DNA of 50,585 nucleotides, taken from Acinetobacter sp. ANC 4558 (GTDB lineage Bacteria > Pseudomonadota > Gammaproteobacteria > Pseudomonadales > Moraxellaceae). The notes under the pieces are model-generated. The model had not been told where the DNA came from and made no database searches. It saw only the letters and a list, made by a program, of their open reading frames with translations. Below, piece after piece: positions 18,386-28,207 of this stretch; position 1 is the stretch's first letter; each line of letters opens with the position of its first letter. Position numbers and translations under genes: made by a program. The DNA is taken from contig NZ_NEGH01000006.1 of assembly GCF_002135375.1 (NCBI RefSeq), forward strand, positions 1-50,585, written 5' to 3'.

Positions 18386-20847
18386 TAACGTTTTGTCCAA
18401 GATTGATTTGCTGTACTGAATCCTAAGATACGGTTTTCTAATAAAGAAGCAAGTTTATTGTTGAAGCTACCAAGACCTTTTAAAGTAATTTCAGCCATAA
18501 TTGCTTTGTTTGGTTTTACATTTGAGGCTTTAACATTATCTAAGTCATTATAATAGGAGCGACCATATACGGAAACACCCCAACAACATGATTCATAGTT
18601 CAAGCCTACAAGATAGTCACGTCCGACTTTATTTTCAATATCATATTGTGCATGCCCAATAATTCTCCAATTATTTTTGACGGGTTGAACAAATGAAACA
18701 GAAAATTGGTGATATGCACGCTGTCGATTTGGAATATCTCTTTCATAATAATAACCAGCACTATATAAAGCACCTTTTTCCGTGGTCATTAATGCATTTA
18801 AGTTGTGAAGTGCATCCTTACCATTTGCGAGCCACGCGCTGTTTGAGTTAATTGTAAAGTTCTGAGTTACTTGACTTGAGAGGCTTAACACTGGTCCTGT
18901 ACGCTTTTCTGTATCAAAGCGGTCGGTGTCCCCATTTAAAGTGACTCGACGATCTTCAAAGTAGAATGTTTGACCAACACTGGCACGCAGTCTTTCTAAA
19001 CCAATCTGATCAAATAAGCTATAACTTAAACCAAGTGATGCGAAATTATTGTCTTCTAAGCGGTCATGACCATAGAAACGTCGAGGACTAAACAGTTGCT
19101 CATAGCCAATCGTTGCTGCTACTGAGTCAAAGTTAGGATTACCATTTTGATTTTTATATGGTGAATAGGCATAAAATGCACGAGGGCTTAATACGTGCAG
19201 GTATTTGCCATTTTTTTCAAAATTTAATGCGGTATCTAGCGTAAATTCAGGAACAACAATTGAAACATCTTCGGAGTTTCGACTTGTGCTATTCGGATTT
19301 GCATCAAAACGATTTCGAGTATCTAAATCATAATAAGTATTCAGATTCCGTACAGAAACGCTTGGGCGAACATATGACCACGGATTGCTTAAATTGTAGC
19401 GAACCGTGAAGTCATTATAGATACGTGTTCCACTTGGTTCTGCCGTATTGGTAAAATCGCGAATATTTTTCTTGAAGTAAGCAGAATCATTATTATATTC
19501 AAACTGCAAGCCTTCAGGGTTTCCAGTCGTATAATTTAATAAGAATTGAGGCAGACGAGCATAGGGTTTATCTTTATCTGGAATCTCTTTATCAAGTGTT
19601 TGAAAATCCTCAACTTTCAAGTGAGCTCTTAAGCCAGGTAATGATTGGCTAAAATAGTTCACCCCCCAAACTCTACGTAAGTTAAGATCAGTTCGTGAGT
19701 TTGGGTTATTGTTGAGATCTGAGAAATAGTCTTTGTCAGATGCGTAATTATATTCAGCGAATGTGGAGAACTGTGAGTTAATTTGCCAAAAATGATCAAA
19801 CTCTAAATGTTTTCGATCTTTTTTATTGTATTCTTTATCGGATGGCAAAATTCCACCATTGAGACGGCCATAACCAAAATTTTCGGTTAAATATCTAAAC
19901 TCACCATCTAACATTGCACCACGTTTAGAAAGATACCTTGGCGTGAGTGTTAAATCATAATTGGGCGCTAAATTTAAATAAACAGGAACCCCAAGTTCAA
20001 CACCACTGGTATTACTGATACCAAATGAAGGGGTTAAAACACCTGTTGTGCGACGATCATCAATTGGAAAGTTGAAATAAGGCACTGCTAAGATGGGTAC
20101 ATTCTTAACATATAGGCGTGTATTTTTGGTTTCACCACGTCCTGTGTCTTGGTTCAGAATAATTTCTTTGGCTTTAATTTGCCATGTTGGTGATTCATCT
20201 GGTGGACAGGTGGTATATGTCGCATCATTGAGTACAGTGATGTCTGTGGTTGAGCGAATGATTTTTTCAGCTTGACCGTGTGCATGTTGTGCTTCAGAAA
20301 TATATGAACTTTTATCTAAGTCGCCGTATTGTGTTTTAAGATTATAATTTACATGATCACTTTGTGCGAGTAGGCCGCCTTGCGCCATTTGCACACGTCC
20401 TTCTGCATTTGCATAAGTTTGTGTTTGATCAATGGTCACTTTGTCTGCTTTTACCTGACGACCTGGTTGATCAATAATGACATTACCTTCTAAAATTGAA
20501 TCGCCATTTGGATTATAGTGACCATAGTCTGCAGTGATTGTAGAAGTTGACTGATCAGCAGTATCTGTTTTTACTTCAGGATTAATTGGGGTGATCCATG
20601 TGCCTGAGCAAAAAGCTGAGCTTAAGGATCTTTTTTGTCGTTGTTGTGCTTCTGGTGTAGATTTATCTACATAGTATTGTTCAAAAAAAAGTTGACCAGG
20701 GTAATTTTCTTTAATTACTGTTTTTAATTGTTCATTTGTCGTTGTTGAAGCCGACTCTATAGAAGCTGCATATGTTGACATAGCGCTTCCACATAGAAGG
20801 GTTAAAACTGCAGTCGCCAAAGGGCTATATTTAAACTGTTGCTTCAT
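18385..20847 (-). CDS. lptD: LPS-assembly outer-membrane protein LptD
   Basis: LptD, with LptE, inserts lipopolysaccharide (lipooligosaccharide in Acinetobacter) into the outer leaflet. The 820-residue product has a signal peptide ending near STYAA. An N-terminal OstA-type beta-jellyroll follows (about residues 105-235: ADYGHYNPNGDSILEGNVII), then a large C-terminal barrel. The disulfide cysteines expected of LptD are visible: SAFCSGTW, YTTCPPDE and the adjacent pair in YESCCWGV. The chain ends FSTANQSWTKR. I choose the ATG at 20847; another ATG nine bases upstream is possible. It heads the lptD-surA operon and is divergent from amgK. Confidence 0.95.
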   Translation of the reverse strand: MKQQFKYSPLATAVLTLLCGSAMSTYAASIESASTTTNEQLKTVIKENYPGQLFFEQYYVDKSTPEAQQRQKRSLSSAFCSGTWITPINPEVKTDTADQSTSTITADYGHYNPNGDSILEGNVIIDQPGRQVKADKVTIDQTQTYANAEGRVQMAQGGLLAQSDHVNYNLKTQYGDLDKSSYISEAQHAHGQAEKIIRSTTDITVLNDATYTTCPPDESPTWQIKAKEIILNQDTGRGETKNTRLYVKNVPILAVPYFNFPIDDRRTTGVLTPSFGISNTSGVELGVPVYLNLAPNYDLTLTPRYLSKRGAMLDGEFRYLTENFGYGRLNGGILPSDKEYNKKDRKHLEFDHFWQINSQFSTFAEYNYASDKDYFSDLNNNPNSRTDLNLRRVWGVNYFSQSLPGLRAHLKVEDFQTLDKEIPDKDKPYARLPQFLLNYTTGNPEGLQFEYNNDSAYFKKNIRDFTNTAEPSGTRIYNDFTVRYNLSNPWSYVRPSVSVRNLNTYYDLDTRNRFDANPNSTSRNSEDVSIVVPEFTLDTALNFEKNGKYLHVLSPRAFYAYSPYKNQNGNPNFDSVAATIGYEQLFSPRRFYGHDRLEDNNFASLGLSYSLFDQIGLERLRASVGQTFYFEDRRVTLNGDTDRFDTEKRTGPVLSLSSQVTQNFTINSNSAWLANGKDALHNLNALMTTEKGALYSAGYYYERDIPNRQRAYHQFSVSFVQPVKNNWRIIGHAQYDIENKVGRDYLVGLNYESCCWGVSVYGRSYYNDLDNVKASNVKPNKAIMAEITLKGLGSFNNKLASLLENRILGFSTANQSWTKR

Positions 20848-20968
20848 GTTTCTCATTAACCAAGAGTGCTTAATCGCAATTAATTATTGTTGCATGATAG
20901 AGAAAAAGTTCATAAGTGGCTACACTTAATACTTTAAAAACTCGGCCTGTAAATAGAATTTATCGCAA

Positions 20969-21985
20969 ATGACTACACAACGTGAACAATCTATCCAAAA
21001 CTGGATAACAACTGTACTTGGTTCTGATCAGTTTGAAATTAATTTTTTAGCAGGCGATGCAAGTTTCCGTCGTTATGCGCGAATCAACCTGAATAATAAA
21101 ACATTTATGCTCATGGATGCACCTCCTGATCGAGAAGATTGTGTACCTTTTGTGACGATTGATGAATTTTTTGATCAAAATAAGGTGCGAGTGCCGCATA
21201 TTATTGCAAAAGATTTGGAGCAAGGTTTCTTATTGTTAGAGGATTTTGGAGATATATTGCTTTCTACTTTATTAAATCACGATACAGTAGATGCATATTA
21301 TGCGCAAAGTTTCAATCAGTTAGTGCAATTGCAGAGCATTTCTGGACAAGGGCATTTTCCAGCATATAGTTATGAGAAATTAATCTCGGAAATGGAATTG
21401 TTTACACAGTGGATGCTTCCTTCTCTCAATATTCAACTGAGCACGGAACAAAGTGCTTTAATTAAGCGAACCTTTGCCATACTTGCAAATGCAGCATTGG
21501 CGCAACCTGACGTGATTGTGCATCGAGATTTTCATAGTCGTAACTTAATGAAAATTGAAGGTGAGACCGATTTAGGGGTTATCGATTTTCAAGATGCTGT
21601 GATTGGTGCAGACACTTACGACTTAATCTCTATTACACGTGATGCCTATGTACAGTGGAGTCCTGCACGTGTATATCAATGGTTCGAAGTGTTTTATCAA
21701 TTACTTCCTGATGCTGCAAAAGTAGATCGTAGTTTTGAACAATTTAAAAAAGATGCGGATTTTATGGCAGTACAACGTCATATTAAAATTTTGGGTATTT
21801 TTGTTCGACTGTTCGAGCGTGATGGAAAAGCAGGCTATTTAAAAGATTTACCAAGAGTGATGTGGTATGTGCTCGAAGAAAGCCGACCTTATGAAGAACT
21901 TCAACCTTTTGTGGCATTTCTTATTTCCGTTGTTATGCCAAAATTCGAAGAAAAATATGGTGTATATGAGGTTGTTGTTGAATGA
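20969..21985 (+). CDS. amgK: N-acetylmuramate/N-acetylglucosamine anomeric kinase AmgK
   Basis: AmgK phosphorylates the anomeric carbon of MurNAc or GlcNAc, the first step of the recycling route that bypasses MurB-dependent synthesis of UDP-MurNAc. The 338-residue protein has the aminoglycoside-phosphotransferase kinase fold. The catalytic loop is VHRDFHSRNLM (Asp187, Asn192), and the metal-binding aspartate is in GVIDFQDAVIGADTYDL. Its four last bases overlap the start of murU (ATGA), the next enzyme in the pathway, which strongly supports the specific call over a generic phosphotransferase. The same amgK-murU arrangement close to lptD-surA is known in Pseudomonas. Confidence 0.92.
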   Translation: MTTQREQSIQNWITTVLGSDQFEINFLAGDASFRRYARINLNNKTFMLMDAPPDREDCVPFVTIDEFFDQNKVRVPHIIAKDLEQGFLLLEDFGDILLSTLLNHDTVDAYYAQSFNQLVQLQSISGQGHFPAYSYEKLISEMELFTQWMLPSLNIQLSTEQSALIKRTFAILANAALAQPDVIVHRDFHSRNLMKIEGETDLGVIDFQDAVIGADTYDLISITRDAYVQWSPARVYQWFEVFYQLLPDAAKVDRSFEQFKKDADFMAVQRHIKILGIFVRLFERDGKAGYLKDLPRVMWYVLEESRPYEELQPFVAFLISVVMPKFEEKYGVYEVVVE

Positions 21986-22671
21986 AAGCCATGATTCTTG
22001 CGGCAGGGTTGGGAAATCGGATGCGCCCTTTGACGTTGCATACGCCTAAACCGTTATTGGAAGTGGGAGGGAAGCCTCTCATTGTTTGGCATATTGAGAA
22101 ACTCAAAAAATGTGGCATTACTGATATTGTGATTAATACGGCTTGGTTAAGTGATAAGTTGGTTGCTGCCTTGGGTGATGGTCATCAATTTGGTGTGAAT
22201 ATTCTTTGGTCTCATGAAGGTGAGGGCTTGGAAACAGCGGGTGGTATTATTAATGCACTTCCATTATTAGGTAAGGAACCATTTATCCTAATTAATGGTG
22301 ATGTATGGACATCCATGGATTTTTCAATCTTATGTGACGTTCATTTGCAAGATCATTTGGCGCATTTGGTTTTGGTTGAAAACCCTGAACAACATCCTTT
22401 GGGGGATTTTACTTTATTAAATCAAAAAGCATACACATTTGATCAAAACCAGTTAGGGGAGAATTTAACTTTTAGTGGTATTTCGGTAATTCATCCTCAG
22501 TTATTCACTGATCTAGAAAATGGTAAGCGTCCATTGGCACCATTGTTAAAGCAAGCAATGCAAGATGGCAAGATTTTAGCCTCAAAATTACAAGGTGAGT
22601 GGGTTGATGTGGGGACTCCTGAGCGATTAACTACCTTGGATTTGGCGATTCATACGGGTAAATTGGCTTAA
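21982..22671 (+). CDS. murU: N-acetylmuramate alpha-1-phosphate uridylyltransferase MurU
   Basis: MurU converts MurNAc-alpha-1-phosphate and UTP to UDP-MurNAc, completing peptidoglycan recycling. The 229-residue product has the nucleotidyltransferase signature MILAAGLGNRMRPLT near residues 4-18, with the conserved TPKPLLEVGGKPLI just after. INGDVWTSMDF carries a metal-binding aspartate. GEWVDVGTPERL near the C-terminus is typical of sugar-1-phosphate uridylyl- and guanylyltransferases. Its start overlaps the amgK stop by four bases. The route matters because it supplies UDP-MurNAc without the fosfomycin-sensitive MurA step. No promoter is needed between the two genes. Confidence 0.92.
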   Translation: MKAMILAAGLGNRMRPLTLHTPKPLLEVGGKPLIVWHIEKLKKCGITDIVINTAWLSDKLVAALGDGHQFGVNILWSHEGEGLETAGGIINALPLLGKEPFILINGDVWTSMDFSILCDVHLQDHLAHLVLVENPEQHPLGDFTLLNQKAYTFDQNQLGENLTFSGISVIHPQLFTDLENGKRPLAPLLKQAMQDGKILASKLQGEWVDVGTPERLTTLDLAIHTGKLA

Positions 22672-22757
22672 GTGTGTATTCGCTAAACACTCAATAGTGT
22701 GATACCGATGATAAATCGGTATACTTTCATCTAATTCAATCGAGACGTTAATTGTTC

Positions 22758-23390
22758 ATGCATACGTTTTTTCAAGAACTCAAAACAGGTAGTCAGGCAT
22801 TAGGTCTAGCACTTTCTGATGATACTTTAAATTTACTTTTAAAATATCAAGATGCATTGGTGCTTTGGAATAAAGCATATAACTTGACGGCTATTCGCGA
22901 TCCTAAAGAAATGTTAATTAAGCATTTATTAGACAGCTTGAGTATTTTGAAAGATTTGCCACAAGGACGTTTGCTTGATATTGGTACAGGCGGAGGAATG
23001 CCTGGTATGATCATTGCTCTTTGCCAACCAGACCGCCAATGTGTTTTACTCGACTCAAATGGAAAGAAAATTCGGTTTTTAACGCAGTTCATTGCAGATT
23101 TAAAACTAGAAAATGTCATTGCGGTTCAAACACGTGTTGAAAGTGTTGAAAGTATTGAAGCATTAGGGAAATTTGATGTTATTACAAGCCGTGCATTTGC
23201 ATCTTTAACAGATTTTGTTACAGCATCCGTACCATTTATGCATGAAAAGAGTATTATTGCATCAATGAAAGGATTGATACCAGAAGAAGAAGTCTTTGCT
23301 TTAAAAGATCAGTTTAGCTGTGAGGTTGTGGCGCTTAAGGTTCCACAATTAAATGAACAACGTCATTTACTTCTATTAAAACAAATTTAA
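22758..23390 (+). CDS. rsmG: 16S rRNA (guanine-N7)-methyltransferase RsmG
   Basis: RsmG (GidB) methylates G527 of 16S rRNA; its loss gives low-level streptomycin resistance in several bacteria. The 210-residue product contains NKAYNLTAIRDPKEMLIKHL, the SAM-binding loop LLDIGTGGGMPG (residues 72-83) and VITSRAFASL. The ATG at 22758 is preferred to a TTG two codons earlier. It lies 22 bases before parA. The rsmG-parA-parB order is widespread, often near oriC, but here the group sits between murU and msbA and there is no dnaA, mnmE or mnmG nearby. Confidence 0.95.
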   Translation: MHTFFQELKTGSQALGLALSDDTLNLLLKYQDALVLWNKAYNLTAIRDPKEMLIKHLLDSLSILKDLPQGRLLDIGTGGGMPGMIIALCQPDRQCVLLDSNGKKIRFLTQFIADLKLENVIAVQTRVESVESIEALGKFDVITSRAFASLTDFVTASVPFMHEKSIIASMKGLIPEEEVFALKDQFSCEVVALKVPQLNEQRHLLLLKQI

Positions 23391-23411
23391 GAATTAGAGA
23401 TTGGGGTCACC

Positions 23412-24188
23412 ATGGCACAAATTATTGCAATTGCGAATCAAAAAGGTGGCGTAGGAAAAACCACAACAGCAGTGAATTTAGCTGCCTCTTTAGCAGTATT
23501 AAAGAAACGTATTTTATTGATAGATATGGATTCTCAAGGCAATGCCACGATGGGGTCTGGAATACAAAAAAATGATTTATTGTATTCAATTACAGATGTA
23601 TTGCTTGGAGAAGTGCCAATTCAATCTGCGATTACAAAGTCTGAAGTTGGTTATAAGATTTTAGGTTCAAATCGTGATTTAGCAGGTGTGGAGCTTGCTA
23701 TTGCTGAGCAGGATGGTCGAGAGTTTATTTTACGCGAAGCGTTGAAAGAAATTGAAAAAGACTATGATTTTATTATTGTAGATTGCGCGCCGAGTTTAAG
23801 CTTAATTACAGTCAATGCTTTATCTGCCGTACATGCGGTGATTATTCCGATGCAATGTGAGTATTATGCGCTCGAAGGATTGGCAGATTTAACGCAAACA
23901 ATTGATCGAATTCAACAATCTTTAAATCCTGAATTGGAGATTATGGGTGTTTTACGGACAATGTATGATCCGCGAAATGCGTTGACTCGTGATGTTTCAG
24001 AAGAGTTAGAACAATATTTTGGTAATAAACTTTATGATACGGTTGTGCCACGTAATGTACGTTTGGCAGAAGCACCGGCACATGGTTTACCCATTATTTA
24101 TTTTGAAAAAAGCTCAAAGGGTGCAGTTGCATATTTAAACTTAGCAGCTGAAATATTAAAGAAAAGTAAAGTGAAAAAGGGACAGTAA
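23412..24188 (+). CDS. parA: Chromosome-partitioning ATPase ParA
   Basis: ParA drives movement of ParB-bound origin regions. The 258-residue, Soj-like product lacks the N-terminal HTH of plasmid ParA proteins, as expected for the chromosomal type. The deviant Walker A KGGVGKTT is at residues 11-18 (both lysines present). IDMDSQGNAT (A' motif) and FIIVDCAPSLSLIT (Walker B) follow. It begins 21 bases after rsmG, and parB starts two bases after its stop, so the three form one transcription unit. Confidence 0.97.
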   Translation: MAQIIAIANQKGGVGKTTTAVNLAASLAVLKKRILLIDMDSQGNATMGSGIQKNDLLYSITDVLLGEVPIQSAITKSEVGYKILGSNRDLAGVELAIAEQDGREFILREALKEIEKDYDFIIVDCAPSLSLITVNALSAVHAVIIPMQCEYYALEGLADLTQTIDRIQQSLNPELEIMGVLRTMYDPRNALTRDVSEELEQYFGNKLYDTVVPRNVRLAEAPAHGLPIIYFEKSSKGAVAYLNLAAEILKKSKVKKGQ

Positions 24189-24190
24189 GC

Positions 24191-25081
24191 ATGACCATAA
24201 AAAAACGCGGATTAGCTAAAGGACGTGGTCTAGATGCCTTACTTGGTTCAATTCAAAAAGAGAAGCTTCAATTAGATGCTCAAGCGATAGACCATGGACA
24301 ACTGAAACAAATTGATGTGAAATTATTAAAACGTGGTGAGTACCAACCACGTCGTTTTATTCATGAAGAAGCTTTAGGTGAGCTTGCTGAATCGATTAAA
24401 AAACATGGCATCATGCAACCGATTGTGATTCGCGCAGTGGATGATGAGTCGCATCCTTATGAGATAATTGCGGGTGAGCGTCGTTGGCGAGCAGCACAAT
24501 TGGCAGGACTCTGTGAAATACCTGCAATTGTAAGAAATTTACCAGATCAAGTGGCCATTGCACTCGCATTAATTGAGAATATTCAAAGACAAGATTTAAA
24601 TCCAATTGATCAAGCTTTGGCTTTGCAACGTTTTCATGAGGAATTTGGTTTAAGTCATCAAGAGATTGCTGATACCGTTGGAAAAGCACGAACAACAGTA
24701 AGTAATCTGCTACGGTTATTGTCACTTACCGATCCAGTCAAAGATTTGATGCAACAAGGTCAACTTGACATGGGGCATGCACGTGCAATTTTAACACTGA
24801 AAGAGAAAGATCAACTTAAAGTGGCTGAGGTTGTGGTTGCTAAAAGTTTATCTGTTCGTCAAACAGAACAATTGGTTCGTGATTTAATTTCTCCAAAACC
24901 AACAGAAAAAGAGAAACCTAAAACCTCTGCTGATATTCAAACATTAACGCAAAAATTGTCTGAGCGTTTTAGTGCTGAAGTTAAAATTGACTACAATAAG
25001 CAAGGCAAAGGTAAGCTGGTCATTCATTATCATTCATTGGATGAGTTGGATGGCATATTAAATATTTGCTTACCTGAATAA
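24191..25081 (+). CDS. parB: Chromosome-partitioning protein ParB
   Basis: ParB is the CTP-dependent clamp that loads at parS and spreads. The 296-residue product has the ParA-contacting N-terminus (KRGLAKGRGLDALLG). The CTP-binding box IIAGERRWRAAQLAGL is near residues 90-110. The HTH region is near 150-185 (SHQEIADTVGKARTTVSNLLRLL), and a C-terminal dimerisation domain follows. No canonical parS (TGTTTCACGTGAAACA-like) is visible in the window. Downstream an imperfect hairpin lacks a T run, so it is unclear where transcription ends. Confidence 0.97.
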   Translation: MTIKKRGLAKGRGLDALLGSIQKEKLQLDAQAIDHGQLKQIDVKLLKRGEYQPRRFIHEEALGELAESIKKHGIMQPIVIRAVDDESHPYEIIAGERRWRAAQLAGLCEIPAIVRNLPDQVAIALALIENIQRQDLNPIDQALALQRFHEEFGLSHQEIADTVGKARTTVSNLLRLLSLTDPVKDLMQQGQLDMGHARAILTLKEKDQLKVAEVVVAKSLSVRQTEQLVRDLISPKPTEKEKPKTSADIQTLTQKLSERFSAEVKIDYNKQGKGKLVIHYHSLDELDGILNICLPE

Positions 25082-25463
25082 TTGTGCTGACCGCTTTTAT
25101 ACCGTAAAGCGGTTACGATGATGTAATAGATTTATGATTTATTAAGCTTTAAATATGTGAAGTGATGACTAAACCTTTAATTCAAAGATTATAAGAGAAG
25201 TCACAAATAATAAATCATGAAAATTAATCGTTCACATATTGTAAATATTCACATAAACTTGATTACGTTTTGGTTGGTCTTTTAGTTTTTTTTCATCATT
25301 AGATCGAAATACAGCAATTCAACAAATCTCGAGTAGATATCGTGATTTAATGTTTATTATTGCAATAGTTGCCAAAGTTTATGTTCAAGATGTAATTTGT
25401 GTAATAGATGTTATAGAGCAGCTTGGTTGTGTTCGTGCTAAGTTTTTAACTTGAGGTTAATTA
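25082..25463. other. Intergenic region parB-msbA
   Basis: These 382 bases hold no gene that I can support. An 8-bp inverted repeat, ACCGCTTT and AAAGCGGT (25090-25113), follows parB; it lacks a T run, so it is at best a weak terminator. The rest is AT-rich DNA expected to contain the msbA promoter, but I cannot single out a convincing -35/-10 pair. Confidence 0.5.
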
Positions 25464-27191
25464 GTGAAGAAAGATCTTCAGGTTTATCGTCGTTTACTTA
25501 AATATTTAAAACCGTTTATCGGGTTAATGGTTATTGTAATTGTCGGCTTTTCAATTAGTGCGGCGACAGAAGTTGCTGTAGCCAAATTACTTCAAAGTAT
25601 TATTGATGCAATTCAGACACAAGACAGAAGTTTTACGACGATGTTTCCGTTGTTGGTTGTCGCTTTAATGTTTTTTAGGGGATTAGGATCTTATATTGGT
25701 GGTTATTATACGGCAGTAATCTCAAGAAATTTGGTCTTTAATGTTCGACAAGAAGTATTTGCTAAAATTTTAAAATTACCTTCCCAGTATTTTTTAGATA
25801 ATACCAGTGGTCACATTACTGCAAAAATTCTTTATAACGTTGACCAATTAACGAATGCAACAACAGATTCACTCAGAACAATTATTCAACAAGGTTTAAT
25901 TACCATTGGCTTGTTAGGCTTTTTAATTTATACCAATTGGCGGTTAACATTATGCATTTTTATTTTTGCGCCATTAATCGGTCTTTTAATTAGAAAAGCG
26001 GCAAAACGCATGCGTAAGCTCTCTATACAAGTACAAGATACAATGGGAGATGTAAACCATGTTGTACAAGAAACAGTGAATGGTAATCTAGTTGTTAAAG
26101 GATTTTCAGGTCAAGAATTTGAGCAATATCGATTTAAAAAGCACTCTTTGGAAAACCTTAAACGTGGTTTAAAAATGGTGGCAATTTCTCAATTGAATAG
26201 TCCTGTTGTACAATTGATTATGTCTTTTGCGTTGGCTATTATTATTTGGATTGCTTTAAGACCAGAAATATTACGAGACATCAGTGCAGGTCAGTTTGTG
26301 GCTTATATTACGGCAGCAGGTATGCTCAGTAAACCCATTAAAGCCTTAACTGAAGTAAATGAAAAATTACAAAAAGGACTTGCAGCGGCACATTCTGTAT
26401 TTGAATTATTAGATTTAGATGAAGAAGTGAATACAGGCGCTGAAATACCAGTCTTACAGGGTAATATTGTTTTTGACCACGCATCTTTAATTTATAAAGA
26501 TGGTCATCAAGCGGTGAAAAACTTTAGTTTAGAGGTAAAAGCAGGTCAGACGATTGCACTGGTTGGTCGCTCAGGTGCGGGTAAGACATCATTAGTTAAT
26601 TTGTTGGTCAGATTTCAGGAACTCAGTGCAGGCCAGATCAAATTAGATGAGTTTGATATTCAAGATATTGAGTTAAATTGTTTACGCTCTCAAATTGCAA
26701 TGGTAAATCAGCAGGTTGTCTTGTTTAATCGAACTGTTCGTGAAAATATTGCATATGGGCAATTAGAGAATGCCGCTGAAGTCGATATTATTGCAGCAGC
26801 AAAGGCTGCACATGCCCATGATTTTATTATGTCTTTACCGCAAGGGTACGACACGGCATTAGGTGCACAAGGCTTAAACCTCTCAGGTGGTCAACGTCAA
26901 CGTATCGCAATTGCACGCGCAATTTTGAAAAATGCACCTATTTTAATTTTAGATGAAGCAACAAGTGCTTTAGATAATGAGTCTGAATATTTTATTCAAC
27001 AAGCATTTGATGCAGCAATGCAAGACCGAACTACTATCGTAATTGCGCATCGATTATCTACAATTGAAAATGCAGATTGTATTGTCGTTATGGATAAAGG
27101 TGAAATTGTTGAAATGGGAACGCATGAAGAATTAATTGTTTGCCAAGGTGCATATTATCAATTGCATAAACGTAACTTTGAGGAACATTAA
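25464..27191 (+). CDS. msbA: Lipid A export ABC transporter MsbA
   Basis: MsbA flips lipid A-core across the inner membrane. The 575-residue half-transporter has six membrane segments in the first 320 residues and one ABC domain. Walker A is GRSGAGKTS near residue 369, the signature LNLSGGQRQR near 471, Walker B ILILDEATSALD near 493, and the H-loop IAHRLST near 526. The start is GTG at 25464, with TTGAGG upstream. The lpxK gene begins three bases after the stop, and kdsB follows; this msbA-lpxK-kdsB order is conserved for lipid A and Kdo assembly and supports MsbA over other exporters of the family. Confidence 0.95.
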   Translation: MKKDLQVYRRLLKYLKPFIGLMVIVIVGFSISAATEVAVAKLLQSIIDAIQTQDRSFTTMFPLLVVALMFFRGLGSYIGGYYTAVISRNLVFNVRQEVFAKILKLPSQYFLDNTSGHITAKILYNVDQLTNATTDSLRTIIQQGLITIGLLGFLIYTNWRLTLCIFIFAPLIGLLIRKAAKRMRKLSIQVQDTMGDVNHVVQETVNGNLVVKGFSGQEFEQYRFKKHSLENLKRGLKMVAISQLNSPVVQLIMSFALAIIIWIALRPEILRDISAGQFVAYITAAGMLSKPIKALTEVNEKLQKGLAAAHSVFELLDLDEEVNTGAEIPVLQGNIVFDHASLIYKDGHQAVKNFSLEVKAGQTIALVGRSGAGKTSLVNLLVRFQELSAGQIKLDEFDIQDIELNCLRSQIAMVNQQVVLFNRTVRENIAYGQLENAAEVDIIAAAKAAHAHDFIMSLPQGYDTALGAQGLNLSGGQRQRIAIARAILKNAPILILDEATSALDNESEYFIQQAFDAAMQDRTTIVIAHRLSTIENADCIVVMDKGEIVEMGTHEELIVCQGAYYQLHKRNFEEH

Positions 27192-27194
27192 TTC

Positions 27195-28199
27195 ATGTCA
27201 GTTGCACAAATGATTCAAAATGCTTGGCAAAAACAAGCGAAATGGTTAATTGTGCTCAGACCTCTTTCATTGCTTTATCGTTCAATTTCACTATTGAATA
27301 AAAAGCTTTATCGCTCAGGAATTAAGTCAGCCTATACTGCACCCATTCCAGTGATGGTTATTGGTAATATTACTGTCGGTGGGAGTGGCAAAACTCCGTT
27401 ATTAATTCAACTTGTAAATTATTTGCAAAAACGTAATGTTCGTGTTGGTGTCATCAGTCGAGGTTATGGGGGTAAAGGACCATTTCCAGCCTATGTGGAC
27501 TTTGATGCGACACCAAATACTGTCGGAGATGAACCTTGTTTGATTGTACAGTCTACTGGAATACCACTGGCTGTTGGTTCTAATCGTCAAAAAGATATTG
27601 AGTTGTTACTTGCAAAACATACTTTAGATTTGATTATTTGTGATGATGGATTGCAGCATTATGCACTGAATCGACAACTGGAATGGATTGTTTTAGATCA
27701 AAATCGTGGTTTGGGCAATGAAAAATTGTTACCTGAGGGGTATTTGAGAGAACCCAAAACGCGGTTGATGTCAGCGACTGTTATTGAACATGCCGCAAGA
27801 CCGAACTCTTCCTTGCATATGCATTTGGCTGTTACACAGCCTTATTTATTAAATGACATGCAAACGTTGGTTTTTAATGCGAAACAAAAATTTTATGCAT
27901 TGGTGGGCATTGGTTTTCCACAAAGATTTTATCAAACATTGGCGTCTATTGGTGTAAATCAATTCCAATGTCATGAATTTCCAGATCATTATGATTATGC
28001 AATTGATGATTTAGAATTTGAGGATGCAAGCCCCATTATTACCACTGAAAAAGATGCAGTGAAGCTTTTACCATTGCTTAAAGCACACCCAGATTTTCAA
28101 CGGGAGATATGGGTTATTCCTGTTGAGGCAGTACTATCTGAGGCATGCTATGCCCTTTTAGATAAGCAGCTCAAGCAACTTGGTATTCAACTGAATTAG
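27195..28199 (+). CDS. lpxK: Tetraacyldisaccharide 4'-kinase LpxK
   Basis: LpxK phosphorylates the 4' position of the lipid A disaccharide, forming lipid IVA at the inner membrane. The 334-residue product has one N-terminal hydrophobic segment (about residues 17-35). The Walker A is [12 protein letters not shown] at 57-68, and [15 protein letters not shown] and [10 protein letters not shown] follow. [17 protein letters not shown] sequence is present near the C-terminus as [16 protein letters not shown]. It begins three bases after msbA and is followed eight bases later by kdsB, so one mRNA probably covers all three. Confidence 0.96.
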   Translation: MSVAQMIQNAWQKQAKWLIVLRPLSLLYRSISLLNKKLYRSGIKSAYTAPIPVMVIGNITVGGSGKTPLLIQLVNYLQKRNVRVGVISRGYGGKGPFPAYVDFDATPNTVGDEPCLIVQSTGIPLAVGSNRQKDIELLLAKHTLDLIICDDGLQHYALNRQLEWIVLDQNRGLGNEKLLPEGYLREPKTRLMSATVIEHAARPNSSLHMHLAVTQPYLLNDMQTLVFNAKQKFYALVGIGFPQRFYQTLASIGVNQFQCHEFPDHYDYAIDDLEFEDASPIITTEKDAVKLLPLLKAHPDFQREIWVIPVEAVLSEACYALLDKQLKQLGIQLN

Positions 28200-28207
28200 G
28201 CAATTAT

